Source: Levilactobacillus paucivorans
Lineage (GTDB): Bacteria > Bacillota > Bacilli > Lactobacillales > Lactobacillaceae
Direction of reading: 5' to 3'
NCBI RefSeq assembly: GCF_001437125.1
Contig: NZ_JQCA01000051.1
Coordinates: 1-42,802 of the forward strand
DNA length: 42,802 bases
Below, piece by piece: positions 8,247 through 15,749 of this stretch. The translations under genes were made by a program, and so were the position numbers. Position 1 is the first letter of the stretch. Each line of letters begins with the position of its first letter. The notes below the pieces were generated by a model. It saw only the letters and a list, made by a program, of their open reading frames with translations. It had not been told where the DNA came from and did not search any database.

Positions 8247-8278
8247 AAAATATGATTTTGATTTTATTTAAAACCCCG

Positions 8279-9103
8279 CTATTCATCACCGTCACCGTCC
8301 ATGAAACCAGAAAAGTAGGGTTTTCCATTTACGGTGTAATTGTTCCAGTATCCGCTCCATCTGTCAAAATCATTAGGATCAGTGTCATTATAGTGGCCTT
8401 CAGTTCTCAAGCTTTTTATCTTGATCTGATACTTATGAGCGCCAATCTTTTTACCTGGAATCCCTTTGATGGGTGTACGGTACTGAACGGTGGTAGTAGT
8501 TCCTTTAACAGTTGTTTTGGTCATTTTAGCGGATGCTGTTGGCTTGTAGGCGTCGTCTTCGTTTCCAGTATTTACGATGATATCGCCACCGGGGGCATAC
8601 TTGTCCATGGCAGCTTTACTGTAATATTGAATGTAATTATCTAGTGTTAAATAAAATGCTGGAGTTGAAAAATTTGAATCTTTATCCTTTTCAAATCCGA
8701 TGCCTGGTCGCAAGATGGTGGATCGGATAGGGGCTTTTAGGGTAACTGGTTTAAAGTTTGCCTTCGTGAGTGGTATGTCCTCATCACCCGGGAAACGAAG
8801 ATTTTTGAGCTTGCTGTAATGAATCGCTCCAAATCTAAAAGCAGCAGTGACCTTGTCTTGATGCCATTTATAACTTGGTATTGCCACAAGAAGTGTTCCT
8901 TTTTTTATGAGGAGCGGTTTATATTTTTTTCCGTGTTTTTGGTATATGTCAAGGTACATCGATTTCTTAGTTCGAACATACCAGTCGTTTGACAATGAGA
9001 CATACTTACTAGATGCCTGAGCCGATAAGGTTGCGGATGTAAGTCCCATTCCGACAACAGCTCCAAACAAAAGTAGTCCCCGAAGAACTTTATGATTTAA
9101 CAA
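8279..9103 (-). CDS. Secreted protein of unknown function
   Basis: 274 aa. Signal peptide with a basic start, hydrophobic core LLLFGAVVGMGLTSATL and likely cut after AQA. The mature part is lysine- and tyrosine-rich (WYVRTKKSMYLDIYQKHGKKYKP) with an SH3-like or surface-layer flavour, and ends in an acidic DGDGDE tail. I do not recognise the family. Start choice: TTG 9103, seven bases after GGGGGG. The frame stays open to 9280, but a strong promoter (9137-9166) sits inside that stretch, so the extra 59 residues are not translated from this transcript. Probably cell-wall associated or released. Confidence 0.75.
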   Translation of the reverse strand: MLNHKVLRGLLLFGAVVGMGLTSATLSAQASSKYVSLSNDWYVRTKKSMYLDIYQKHGKKYKPLLIKKGTLLVAIPSYKWHQDKVTAAFRFGAIHYSKLKNLRFPGDEDIPLTKANFKPVTLKAPIRSTILRPGIGFEKDKDSNFSTPAFYLTLDNYIQYYSKAAMDKYAPGGDIIVNTGNEDDAYKPTASAKMTKTTVKGTTTTVQYRTPIKGIPGKKIGAHKYQIKIKSLRTEGHYNDTDPNDFDRWSGYWNNYTVNGKPYFSGFMDGDGDE

Positions 9104-9136
9104 TCTAATTCCCCCCTGGTTTTCCGATACATCTAC

Positions 9137-9166
9137 ATTATAGGACATTGAATCGTTGGATAGCAA
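9137..9166 (-). promoter_or_regulatory. Promoter of the secreted-protein gene
   Basis: Minus strand TTGCTA (9166-9161), 18-base spacer, TATAAT (9142-9137). It lies about 34 bases before the TTG start and fixes the N-terminus. Confidence 0.8.
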
Positions 9167-9212
9167 AAAGTCCTCAGAAATTAAAGGGTTTCCTGAGAAC
9201 TTACATGCTACT

Positions 9213-9752
9213 TTATCTATTTTTTCTTGAACGTTTTCGTTCATGACGGTCATGCCGGCTCTCGGCTTGCAGGGCCGCATTGTGACGCATTTCAGTGGGG
9301 TACTGTCGCGACGCTAGTAGCCAGACGCAACCCCGTTGAACCAGCAAGGTTATGCCTAAATAGAGGAGCAGGGTTACCGAGCTTCCGGTCCAAATACGGT
9401 CTACACCGAGGTGGCCAACCGTACCGACAGCCCACCAAACCAGGGTGAGCCAATTACCTTGGCGCATGACAATTCCCTCATCACTCACCCAAAAATGGTA
9501 AGACCAGGCCCGTAATCCCGCAAATATCACGGCACTAGCTAAGCTCAAACCACCGAAAATCAAGGCCTGTTGCAACGTAATTTGTAAATGTTGTTTCTGG
9601 AAGGCATCCCCAATTGAAGCTGCACCGAGTAGGATCACTAAAATAAAAAATTCAATTTTGAACCGAATGATCTTGGGTGCCAACTGTCGTTTGATAACGA
9701 CAAATAGTAGCCAAGCGCCCAGAACAAGATTGGTTAAGTCTAAGTTTTGCAT
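9213..9752 (-). CDS. Small multi-pass membrane protein
   Basis: 179 aa with about five hydrophobic segments and a very basic tail (SRHDRHERKRSRKNR). The first segment, LVLGAWLLFVVIKRQLAPKIIRFK, resembles the start of CcdC/DUF1453-type proteins, but I cannot confirm the family. ATG has AGGAG seven bases upstream, and a promoter at 9793-9821 reads into it. It ends 47 bases before the -35 of the next gene, so the two are separate units. Function unknown. Confidence 0.7.
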   Translation of the reverse strand: MQNLDLTNLVLGAWLLFVVIKRQLAPKIIRFKIEFFILVILLGAASIGDAFQKQHLQITLQQALIFGGLSLASAVIFAGLRAWSYHFWVSDEGIVMRQGNWLTLVWWAVGTVGHLGVDRIWTGSSVTLLLYLGITLLVQRGCVWLLASRQYPTEMRHNAALQAESRHDRHERKRSRKNR

Positions 9753-10236
9753 GCGTTTACTCCTTGACGTGATTTATTGAATTTAGATTTTGAGTATACA
9801 CCTTTTATAGGAGTGTTGGAACGATGCTTAACAGTTAATTTGAAGAACAGGTCCCTCTTGGCAGTTAACAGAAAGTGAGGGTATGGCGTCAAAATACTAG
9901 CACAAAGTTATTTATAACTTCTCCTGACCCAATCTGTGAAAGTATGACTTTTGATCGGTAAGTGTGGTGTTCCGATGACCAGACCAATAGGCTAATACTT
10001 TGGTGGAAGAACGGCATCGCGTTCTTGATGCTTGCCAGAAGAACTGCTGGATGATAAGGTTTAGGGGCTCTAGTATTTCTGCGGTAAAATGAGTGCTAGT
10101 ATTAGCCAGCACATAGCAATAATAAAATTATTAAGTATAAATTTATAAATATATAGCTGCTAAGGATGTGATAAGAGTAACTCCTATATTTTTTTCTGGC
10201 AGCAACACATTGGCATAGTTGAATGGAGGAATTGAC
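9753..10236. other. Intergenic region between divergent genes
   Basis: 484 bases. It contains the minus-strand promoter at 9793-9821 and a very AT-rich stretch near 10125-10155 that may hold the promoter of the secreted-protein gene on the + strand. Open frames at 9912-10112 and 10143-10343 on the minus strand have no ribosome site. Nothing else recognised. Confidence 0.5.
9793..9821 (-). promoter_or_regulatory. Promoter of the membrane-protein gene
   Basis: Minus strand TTCCAA, 17 bases, TATACT, 41 bases before ATG. Confidence 0.65.
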
Positions 10237-10797
10237 ATGCAACATGATGAATCAAGAAGACCACTTCCAATTTGGGTAGCAATTCTTGGCGTTGTCATAA
10301 CCCTAAGCTTAGGATTATCAGTGATCAAGGCTGATGCAGCCAAGGTTCCGAGCCAACAAAAGTTACGAACAGAGAAAACCTATTACATTAAGAAAAATAA
10401 AAAAATGCTTCGAGCGGCAACTCTGAATAAGAAGGGCTTATCGATCGCCTGGAAAGAAGTTGTATCACACAAGATCAAGTTACTCAGACATTTGAAGAAG
10501 ACGATTGCGCAGGAAAAAGGAACCGTATATACGGCAAAACAAGCGAAGAGTTTGACACACAAGATTAATAAGCTTAATAAAAAGTATGTGGCTAAACTCA
10601 AGAAGTTAAGGGCCCAGAAGGTTCCAGCGGACATCGTACATAACTATTACCGTTTTCCCAATGGCGATATTTCTTTCATGCAGGAAAAGGTAAAACGGGT
10701 GGGAAACACCACCTATATTCTCCATGGTATCCATGAACTCAACGGTGTCTTTCATAACTTTGGTGGCCACGGTGCTGGTTTTACAGTCGGTAGATAA
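10237..10797 (+). CDS. Secreted lysine-rich protein of unknown function
   Basis: 186 aa. Signal peptide with an acidic-basic start, hydrophobic core IWVAILGVVITLSLGLSVI and probable cut after ADA. The mature protein has a strongly basic, helical middle (SLTHKINKLNKKYVAKLKKLRAQK) with coiled-coil character. Its C-terminal part is rich in Gly, His and Phe (NGVFHNFGGHGAGFTVGR) and possibly folded. I recognise no family. ATG 10237 follows TGGAGGA by six bases; the upstream TTG at 10219 would place that site inside the gene. No terminator is visible before the endonuclease III-like gene, 90 bases on. The net positive charge suggests binding to teichoic acid or DNA, an inference only. Confidence 0.65.
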   Translation: MQHDESRRPLPIWVAILGVVITLSLGLSVIKADAAKVPSQQKLRTEKTYYIKKNKKMLRAATLNKKGLSIAWKEVVSHKIKLLRHLKKTIAQEKGTVYTAKQAKSLTHKINKLNKKYVAKLKKLRAQKVPADIVHNYYRFPNGDISFMQEKVKRVGNTTYILHGIHELNGVFHNFGGHGAGFTVGR

Positions 10798-10887
10798 GTT
10801 TGTCGAATTAGTTTGTCCTCTGGCCTTTTGCGGTAAGATTGAGGTATGAAGTTACCGTCCAAAAGACGAGAGGGGCTGGCATTACTT

Positions 10888-11538
10888 ATGTTGAAAGACA
10901 AACAGATAGTCTGGGCTATTCATGAGATGGCAGAAGATATTGGTCCAGTTGGACCTTCACTTGATTCTAGAACACCGTTTCAGTATTTGATATCGGTGAT
11001 TCTCAGTGCGCAGGCGACAGACGTCTCGGTTAACAAGGTGACACCAATTTTGTTTGCGAAGTATCCGAATCCAGCGGATTTAATGGTGGCCAATGTTACC
11101 GATGTCGAATCGATTATTAAGAGTGTCGGTTTATTCCACAATAAAGCGAAAAACATTATCAAGACCGCTCGTATCGTTCATGAGGAATTGAATGATGTTG
11201 TCCCGACCGATCGTAAGGGGATTATGGCCCTGCCAGGTGCTGGGAGAAAGACGGCCAATGTTGTCTTGAGTGATGTTTTTGGCGAGCCAACCTTTGCGGT
11301 AGATACGCACGTGTCGGCTATTTCGAAGCGGCTACACTTCGTTGAGCAAACGGCATCCCCACTACAGGTGGAGAAGAAAATTGTTGGTGTTTTAGCTCCT
11401 GAGGAATTACATCGCGCACATCATACGATGATTGAATACGGTCGAAAGTATTCGATGAAGTTGTCCCCAGACAAAGAGGTTTGTCAGTTGATTATCGACT
11501 GTGACAAGCTGAATGAGGAGAATGAAGCCCAACTTTAA
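10888..11538 (+). CDS. Endonuclease III-like DNA glycosylase without intact Fe-S cluster
   Basis: 216 aa, HhH-GPD fold. It keeps the catalytic pair: Lys121 in LPGAGRKTANVVL and Asp139 in AVDTHVSAISKRL, matching Lys120/Asp138 of E. coli Nth. The C-terminal 4Fe-4S loop (C-x6-C-x2-C-x5-C in Nth) is broken: the first two cysteines are Ser and Lys, and only the last two remain (KEVCQLIIDC). Activity on oxidised pyrimidines is plausible, since Fe-S-free relatives exist. Start choice: ATG 10888, with GAGAGGGG 12 bases upstream; ATG 10846 has no usable ribosome site and coincides with the expected transcription start of a TAAGAT -10 (10834-10839). Numbering against Nth also favours 10888. Confidence 0.85.
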   Translation: MLKDKQIVWAIHEMAEDIGPVGPSLDSRTPFQYLISVILSAQATDVSVNKVTPILFAKYPNPADLMVANVTDVESIIKSVGLFHNKAKNIIKTARIVHEELNDVVPTDRKGIMALPGAGRKTANVVLSDVFGEPTFAVDTHVSAISKRLHFVEQTASPLQVEKKIVGVLAPEELHRAHHTMIEYGRKYSMKLSPDKEVCQLIIDCDKLNEENEAQL

Positions 11539-11551
11539 TGAGGAAGGCAAG

Positions 11552-11593
11552 AGAGGCTTTGCAGCGCCCCTGGGGGCACTGAGGCCTCTTTTG
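11552..11593 (+). terminator. Terminator of endonuclease III-like gene
   Basis: AGAGGC (11552-11557) pairs with GCCTCT (11584-11589) around an inner GCCCC/GGGGC hairpin; TTTT tail. Confidence 0.8.
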
Positions 11594-11772
11594 TAGTCGC
11601 TTACAGTATCTGCCTAAAGTGAACGAAAGTTGGGCGTTACGCCATAACTAATTAGCAAGCGAAGGACGATTAAACCTTAAATACAGCCAACTCAAATTTT
11701 TTAATAGTTTGGACACCATAAATAGCGTATGATAGAAACTAAACTGAAAGATTCCTGAAGGAGGCCATCAAC

Positions 11773-12270
11773 ATGGCAGATGTCTTACTAGTCATTGATC
11801 TTCAAAACGGTGTTTGTTACGGTGAACAAACCGCAGCAAACATGCCCCAAGTCATTGCAGGTGTTAACGCTCGGATTGCGGCGTATCGCAAGGCTAAGAA
11901 ACCAATTGTCTTTATCCAGCATTCGGATGAAGACTTGGTAGCAGGGACTCACGATTGGGAATTGATTCCCGAATTGGATTATCGCAACACAGATCCCATC
12001 GTTTCCAAACACCACGCAAACGCGTTTTTCCACACTAAACTGCGGAGCGTCTTAACAAGCTTTGCCGCAGAATCTTTGGAAATTTGTGGCGCACAGGTTG
12101 AATACTGTGTTGATACGACTACTAAGGTAGCTCACGGTATTGGTTATGACTTACAAATGACGCGGGGATTAACAACCACCGTCGATAATAAATTTATGAC
12201 AGCGGACCAAACTATTGCCTTTTTTGAAGGTATTTGGGATCACCGGTTTGTCACCATGTTAGAAGCCTAA
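11773..12270 (+). CDS. Cysteine hydrolase, isochorismatase family
   Basis: 165 aa Rossmann-like hydrolase. The triad is clear: Asp9 in LLVIDLQNG, Lys79 in VSKHHANAFFHT, Cys112 in CGAQVEYCVDTTTKVA, with the non-prolyl peptide region GAQVEYC just before the nucleophile. Members cleave amides or C-N/C-O bonds (nicotinamide, N-carbamoylsarcosine, isochorismate and others); the substrate cannot be decided here. ATG has GAAGGAGG seven bases upstream. Monocistronic with a strong terminator. No NAD or siderophore genes nearby. Confidence 0.9.
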   Translation: MADVLLVIDLQNGVCYGEQTAANMPQVIAGVNARIAAYRKAKKPIVFIQHSDEDLVAGTHDWELIPELDYRNTDPIVSKHHANAFFHTKLRSVLTSFAAESLEICGAQVEYCVDTTTKVAHGIGYDLQMTRGLTTTVDNKFMTADQTIAFFEGIWDHRFVTMLEA

Positions 12271-12276
12271 ATATAC

Positions 12277-12308
12277 AAGCTCACCGTCAAATGGCGGTGA
12301 GCTTTTTA
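12277..12308 (+). terminator. Terminator of cysteine hydrolase gene
   Basis: Perfect 10-bp stem AAGCTCACCG/CGGTGAGCTT with an 8-base loop and a T-rich tail. Confidence 0.9.
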
Positions 12309-12413
12309 TAAAATAAAACGCGATATAAATTAATTTCAAAATATGGCTTGCCTTAGAGTCCACATGAGGGGGTATACTTTTGCCGTTAAATAAAATATGG
12401 GGAGAACCATCTT

Positions 12414-13253
12414 ATGAAAAAAAGAGGATTTCTGTTTTTGGGGATTAGTCTGTTGGCTTTAGGGTTGTCAGCATGTGGCCTGACTAGCAATCGGAGTGAT
12501 GCAGCGGCGTTGCCTGACGCCAGTAAATACGAGCCAACGCTGTTTTTTCACGGTTGGGGAAGTAGTACGCACGCCGAGGAACAAATGGCCCATTCATTGG
12601 TAAATGCGGGGTTAACGCATACCATTATTCGGGCGACCGTTTCGAAAAAAGGAAAGGTGTCGCTGAAAGGCCACTTCCGTGAAGGTGATTACCATCCCAT
12701 TGTTGAGGTCGGGTTTGAAGATAATCATAATGCCAGTTCGCAGCAATGGGGACAATGGGCTAAGGCGACTGTGGTTAAGCTACAGCGGACCTATCACACG
12801 AAGAAGTTCAATGTAGTTGGCCATTCGATGGGTAACATGGCCATTATGTATTATTTACGCAATAACAATCGCAGTTTGCCGAAATTACAGAAACAAGTCG
12901 ATATTGCCGGCCACTTTAACGGAATTCTTGGTATGAATGATGAACCTAATCGAATGAAGTTGCAGGCCAATGGCAAGCCTGAGAAGATGCAAGCGGATTA
13001 TAAGCGGCTGCTAGGTCTCCGTAAAACTTACCCGAACCAAGCTGCGGTTCTAAATATTTATGGCGATAAGAATGATGGGTCGCATTCGGATGGATCAGTC
13101 AGTAACGCTTCCTCCCAATCATTACGATACCTGGTCTCAGGCCGAGCCAAGTCCTATCAGGAACGTAAGATTGTTGGGGCCAGTGCGCAGCATAGCAAGT
13201 TGCATGACAATGTGAAGGTAGATAAATTGTTGATTAGTTTCTTACGGAATTAG
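12414..13253 (+). CDS. DUF915 alpha/beta hydrolase, lipoprotein
   Basis: 279 aa. N-terminal lipoprotein signal with lipobox LSAC (Cys21), so the enzyme is anchored to the outer face of the membrane. The alpha/beta hydrolase core has HGWGSS (oxyanion region, about 46-51), nucleophile elbow GHSMGN (Ser138), an acid in NIYGDKNDGSHSDG (about 218-226) and catalytic His near 260-264 (AQHSKLHDN). This is the DUF915 family, common in lactobacilli as a 'cell surface hydrolase'; substrates are mostly unknown, esters likely. ATG follows GGGGAGA. It converges on the next gene over a very long hairpin. Confidence 0.88.
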   Translation: MKKRGFLFLGISLLALGLSACGLTSNRSDAAALPDASKYEPTLFFHGWGSSTHAEEQMAHSLVNAGLTHTIIRATVSKKGKVSLKGHFREGDYHPIVEVGFEDNHNASSQQWGQWAKATVVKLQRTYHTKKFNVVGHSMGNMAIMYYLRNNNRSLPKLQKQVDIAGHFNGILGMNDEPNRMKLQANGKPEKMQADYKRLLGLRKTYPNQAAVLNIYGDKNDGSHSDGSVSNASSQSLRYLVSGRAKSYQERKIVGASAQHSKLHDNVKVDKLLISFLRN

Positions 13254-13279
13254 TTGGTGTTAGTGTTTAATCACAGATG

Positions 13280-13337
13280 GTAAAACGGATGAAGTGAGGC
13301 GCCAATGATTGGTGGCGCCTCACTTCATCCGTTTTAC
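13280..13337. terminator. 24-bp perfect hairpin, bidirectional terminator
   Basis: 13280-13303 and 13314-13337 are exact reverse complements (24 bp) around a 10-base loop. The right arm ends at the base next to the stop codon of the minus-strand hydrolase. Neither side has a long T run (TTTTAC only), so the stem itself must do the work. Convergent genes on both sides. Confidence 0.75.
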
Positions 13338-14453
13338 TTAGTCTGCAAGAAAGGATTTGATCTCATCGAAGGCAAGATCAACACGTCCAACTTGACAATG
13401 TTGATCGGCACCAGTTTCTTTTGTAAAGAGCTTGGTTCTGATTTCTCCTGCATTGACTAGTTTTTCTCGAATGGTTTTTAATCGCTTTACGGGTACATAT
13501 TGATCGTTTTCACCGGCCAATAAAAGGCAATCCTGATTCACGTATTTCAAGATATGGCTAGCATTATGTTTCTTGATATCTTGTAAGAAATCATAAGGGG
13601 TATTGGTACCGGTCAATAGATAGCCGTTACCGAGTTTCCATTGAAGATCAATGTTATTTTGGGCAGCTTTGGATAGTAGTCTGTTTAGAGTTTTCTTCTG
13701 ATGGAGGAGTAGCGCTCCCGATAAAATTCCAAATTTGAATAGTCCTAAGTTCATTTTAACGGTATCCATTGGGGTGTAAAAAACATCAAGTGCAATAACT
13801 TTTTTGATCCTCTTCTCAAAGGCTGCGGCACGCATAACTAGGTATCCTCCCCAAGACATACCGATTGCGTCAACTTCACTTAATTTGAAATAATCCAGTA
13901 TTACAGAAACTGGTTTTTCGAAATTATGAATGAAGTGCAAGCCTTGTGACGAAGTATTGCCCTGACCTGGACCATCAAAAATAATAATATTATAGTTAGT
14001 TCCTTTCATGTATTTGTAAAAACTGGTCAGTTCTTCCAAATAGCCATCGAATCCACCAATGACGAGTAATGTTTTTGTTGCCTGGGGCTGCTTTAATAAT
14101 AAGGCTGGAAGTGTTCCACCTTCGTAAGGTACCTGATATCGTTCATAATCAAAGTCATTGTAGCTCTGGTAGAAGCATCGAATAAAATCGTTATATAGAG
14201 TGACTTTTTGTTTCGTATTTTCGAACAGATAAAACATGGCAGCTTTATAGTAGCTGGCAGCTATAGCATATTCATCTTCTTCCTCATAATATTCAGCCCG
14301 TTTGGACCACCACTTCGTCCAGGTTGCAAAGTCTGTGACATCTTTGGCTATGTTCTTTAAATCACTTTGAACGTCCTTGTTCTGTAAGAAATTCATCGTA
14401 AAACGATGGATTTGAAAATCAAATTGCTGGTTGCCAGTTATAACGTCAGTCAT
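13338..14453 (-). CDS. FrsA-like alpha/beta hydrolase with N-terminal helical domain
   Basis: 371 aa. About 110 residues of helical N-terminal domain rich in aromatic and acidic residues precede an alpha/beta hydrolase fold. It has VIGGFDGYLEE as oxyanion-loop region, FDGPGQGNTS, nucleophile elbow GMSWGG (Ser200), the acid near AGENDQYVP and His in ADQHCQVGR. This layout is that of the FrsA/DUF1100-like or 2,6-dihydroxypseudooxynicotine hydrolase-like families. ATG 14453 has GGGGGAG upstream; the track-type extension begins in that site. Divergent from a TetR regulator with an inverted repeat over this gene's -35 box, so it is the likely regulated target. Substrate unknown. Confidence 0.8.
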   Translation of the reverse strand: MTDVITGNQQFDFQIHRFTMNFLQNKDVQSDLKNIAKDVTDFATWTKWWSKRAEYYEEEDEYAIAASYYKAAMFYLFENTKQKVTLYNDFIRCFYQSYNDFDYERYQVPYEGGTLPALLLKQPQATKTLLVIGGFDGYLEELTSFYKYMKGTNYNIIIFDGPGQGNTSSQGLHFIHNFEKPVSVILDYFKLSEVDAIGMSWGGYLVMRAAAFEKRIKKVIALDVFYTPMDTVKMNLGLFKFGILSGALLLHQKKTLNRLLSKAAQNNIDLQWKLGNGYLLTGTNTPYDFLQDIKKHNASHILKYVNQDCLLLAGENDQYVPVKRLKTIREKLVNAGEIRTKLFTKETGADQHCQVGRVDLAFDEIKSFLAD

Positions 14454-14468
14454 TTTTATCTCCCCCAA

Positions 14469-14501
14469 ATTATAAAACTAATTTTATTGTTGGCTAACAA
14501 T
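14469..14501 (-). promoter_or_regulatory. Promoter of hydrolase gene with putative TetR operator
   Basis: Minus strand TTAGCC (14497-14492), 17 bases, TATAAT (14474-14469). An inverted repeat ATTGTT-ggct-AACAAT (14486-14501) covers the -35. Its position between the divergent hydrolase and TetR genes suggests it is the TetR operator; inferred. Confidence 0.55.
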
Positions 14502-14633
14502 TAGTCACAGTTTAAAGTGCTTCCCTATGACGCCATGACTTTAGCATTATATAATTGGTAAAACAAGATAGTTGGTGTATTGTTTGACAAGTGCTACATA
14601 TAGGCCATTTGTGTGACAGTAGGGGGGATTGGA

Positions 14634-15194
14634 ATGAATGGGCAAGAACGACTGGTACGGCAATCAAAGACATGGCTATTAAAAGCACTTTTTGATTTAT
14701 TAGCTGAACAGCCCTATGAAGACATCTCAGTCAGAGAGATTGCGGAAAAAGCCCAGCTTTCACGGCGCACATTCTATCGTTTGTATAAGAATAAAGAGGA
14801 TCTTTTAAACTCCTATAACAGTGAGATTGGCAGTCAATATCTATCAGAGCTTGTAAAGTTTGGTTCTGGGGGAGCAACACTTGAGGAGGGACTCACCTTC
14901 TTTTTTGAATTCTGGTGGCGTGAGAGAGAGCAAATAAGATTACTCATGAGGCAAGGGCTTTACGGCCGGTTTCTAGAGGCAATGAATCCCCATGTCATTA
15001 AGATCTACCAAAGGTTCCCGGCTCCATGGCATATGAAAGGAACGGAGAAAGAAAAGACTTATTTTATGATGTTCGCTGTCGGTGGGCTTTGGAATGTCTT
15101 AGGCAATTGGCTAATCGAATCGGAACCCCAATCACCTGAAAATATGGCATCGTTGATGATATCCGGTGTTATGAGCTTGCAAGATGAAGTTTAA
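14634..15194 (+). CDS. TetR/AcrR-family regulator
   Basis: 186 aa. N-terminal helix-turn-helix (about 25-55): DISVREIAEKAQLSRRTFYRLYKNKEDLL is textbook TetR. The C-terminal domain fits the TetR_C_8/DhaS-like group common in lactic acid bacteria, with aromatic-rich helices (FFFEFWWRERE, FMMFAVGGLWNVLGNWL). ATG 14634 follows AGGGGGG. The GTG at 14613 would put that site inside the gene. It is divergent from the FrsA-like hydrolase, the usual arrangement for a regulator and its target. Confidence 0.9.
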   Translation: MNGQERLVRQSKTWLLKALFDLLAEQPYEDISVREIAEKAQLSRRTFYRLYKNKEDLLNSYNSEIGSQYLSELVKFGSGGATLEEGLTFFFEFWWREREQIRLLMRQGLYGRFLEAMNPHVIKIYQRFPAPWHMKGTEKEKTYFMMFAVGGLWNVLGNWLIESEPQSPENMASLMISGVMSLQDEV

Positions 15195-15324
15195 ATCGGT
15201 TCAATAAAATATACTTTGACTTTGGTGATTTTTGAATTTCATGAACAATTCGAAATTGAGATGAGTATTGGTTTATAAGCTTCAAATCCTTGCGAAAAAT
15301 CAATTTTCTAGTAGGATAGGGACT

Positions 15325-15612
15325 ATGACAAAACAAGTAAACACAACTGAAGAAAGCACAAAGGTCTTTAAGGCTCTTGCTGATCCGATTCGCTTAGAAA
15401 TCATCCGTTATCTGAACCAATTGGGTCATGAAGTTTCCTGTGGAGAGGTTGGTCGGGTCCTGGCAATTAGTAAGACTTCCGGGTCCTATCACTTTAAGAT
15501 TCTTCAGGAAGCGGGATTGATCACGGCCCATAAGGTCGCACGTGAAAAATATGTGGCGTTAGACCGGTCGACATTTGATCAGTACCTAACCCATTTCTGG
15601 CAAAATTTCTAG
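15325..15612 (+). CDS. ArsR-family regulator
   Basis: 95 aa winged-helix protein. KVFKALADPIRLEIIRYLNQ and SKTSGSYHFKILQEAGLITAHKVAREKYVAL give the ArsR DNA-binding pattern. It lacks the CxC metal site on the recognition helix (the single Cys is in VSCGEVG), so it is probably not an arsenic or cadmium sensor and may respond to an organic ligand or redox state. ATG 15325 follows AGGATAGGG. It is 137 bases ahead of an MFS transporter whose promoter carries a perfect 24-bp palindrome. An imperfect TTTTTGAATT/AATTCGAAAT repeat upstream of this gene may mean autoregulation (weak). Confidence 0.87.
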   Translation: MTKQVNTTEESTKVFKALADPIRLEIIRYLNQLGHEVSCGEVGRVLAISKTSGSYHFKILQEAGLITAHKVAREKYVALDRSTFDQYLTHFWQNF

Positions 15613-15628
15613 TTAACTAGACCAATGA

Positions 15629-15657
15629 AGAGGCGATCGCTGAGATCGTCTCTTTTT
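15629..15657 (+). terminator. Terminator of ArsR gene
   Basis: AGAGGCGATC pairs with GATCGTCTCT (one G-U pair), then TTTTT. It separates the regulator transcript from the transporter. Confidence 0.85.
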
Positions 15658-15668
15658 AATTTTGGTTC

Positions 15669-15724
15669 TTGCCAGGTCAAAGTGAGCATGCTATGTTTAG
15701 ATAGTTCAAAACATTTTGAACTAT
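15669..15724 (+). promoter_or_regulatory. MFS promoter and 24-bp palindromic operator
   Basis: TTGCCA (15669-15674), 17 bases, TATGTT (15692-15697). At 15701-15724, from about the transcription start onward, ATAGTTCAAAA and TTTTGAACTAT are perfect 11-bp arms around CA. The position is ideal for a repressor; the adjacent ArsR protein is the natural candidate. Confidence 0.75.
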
Positions 15725-15749
15725 ATTTCAACATTAGGGAGACGGGAAA

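Noticed and set aside
9104-9280. N-terminal 59-codon extension of the secreted protein ending at 8279
   Set aside because: A strong TTGCTA-18-TATAAT promoter lies inside it and a ribosome site precedes TTG 9103.
9912-10343. Two minus-strand frames of 66 codons each
   Set aside because: No ribosome sites; one overlaps the secreted-protein gene on the other strand; no recognisable motifs.
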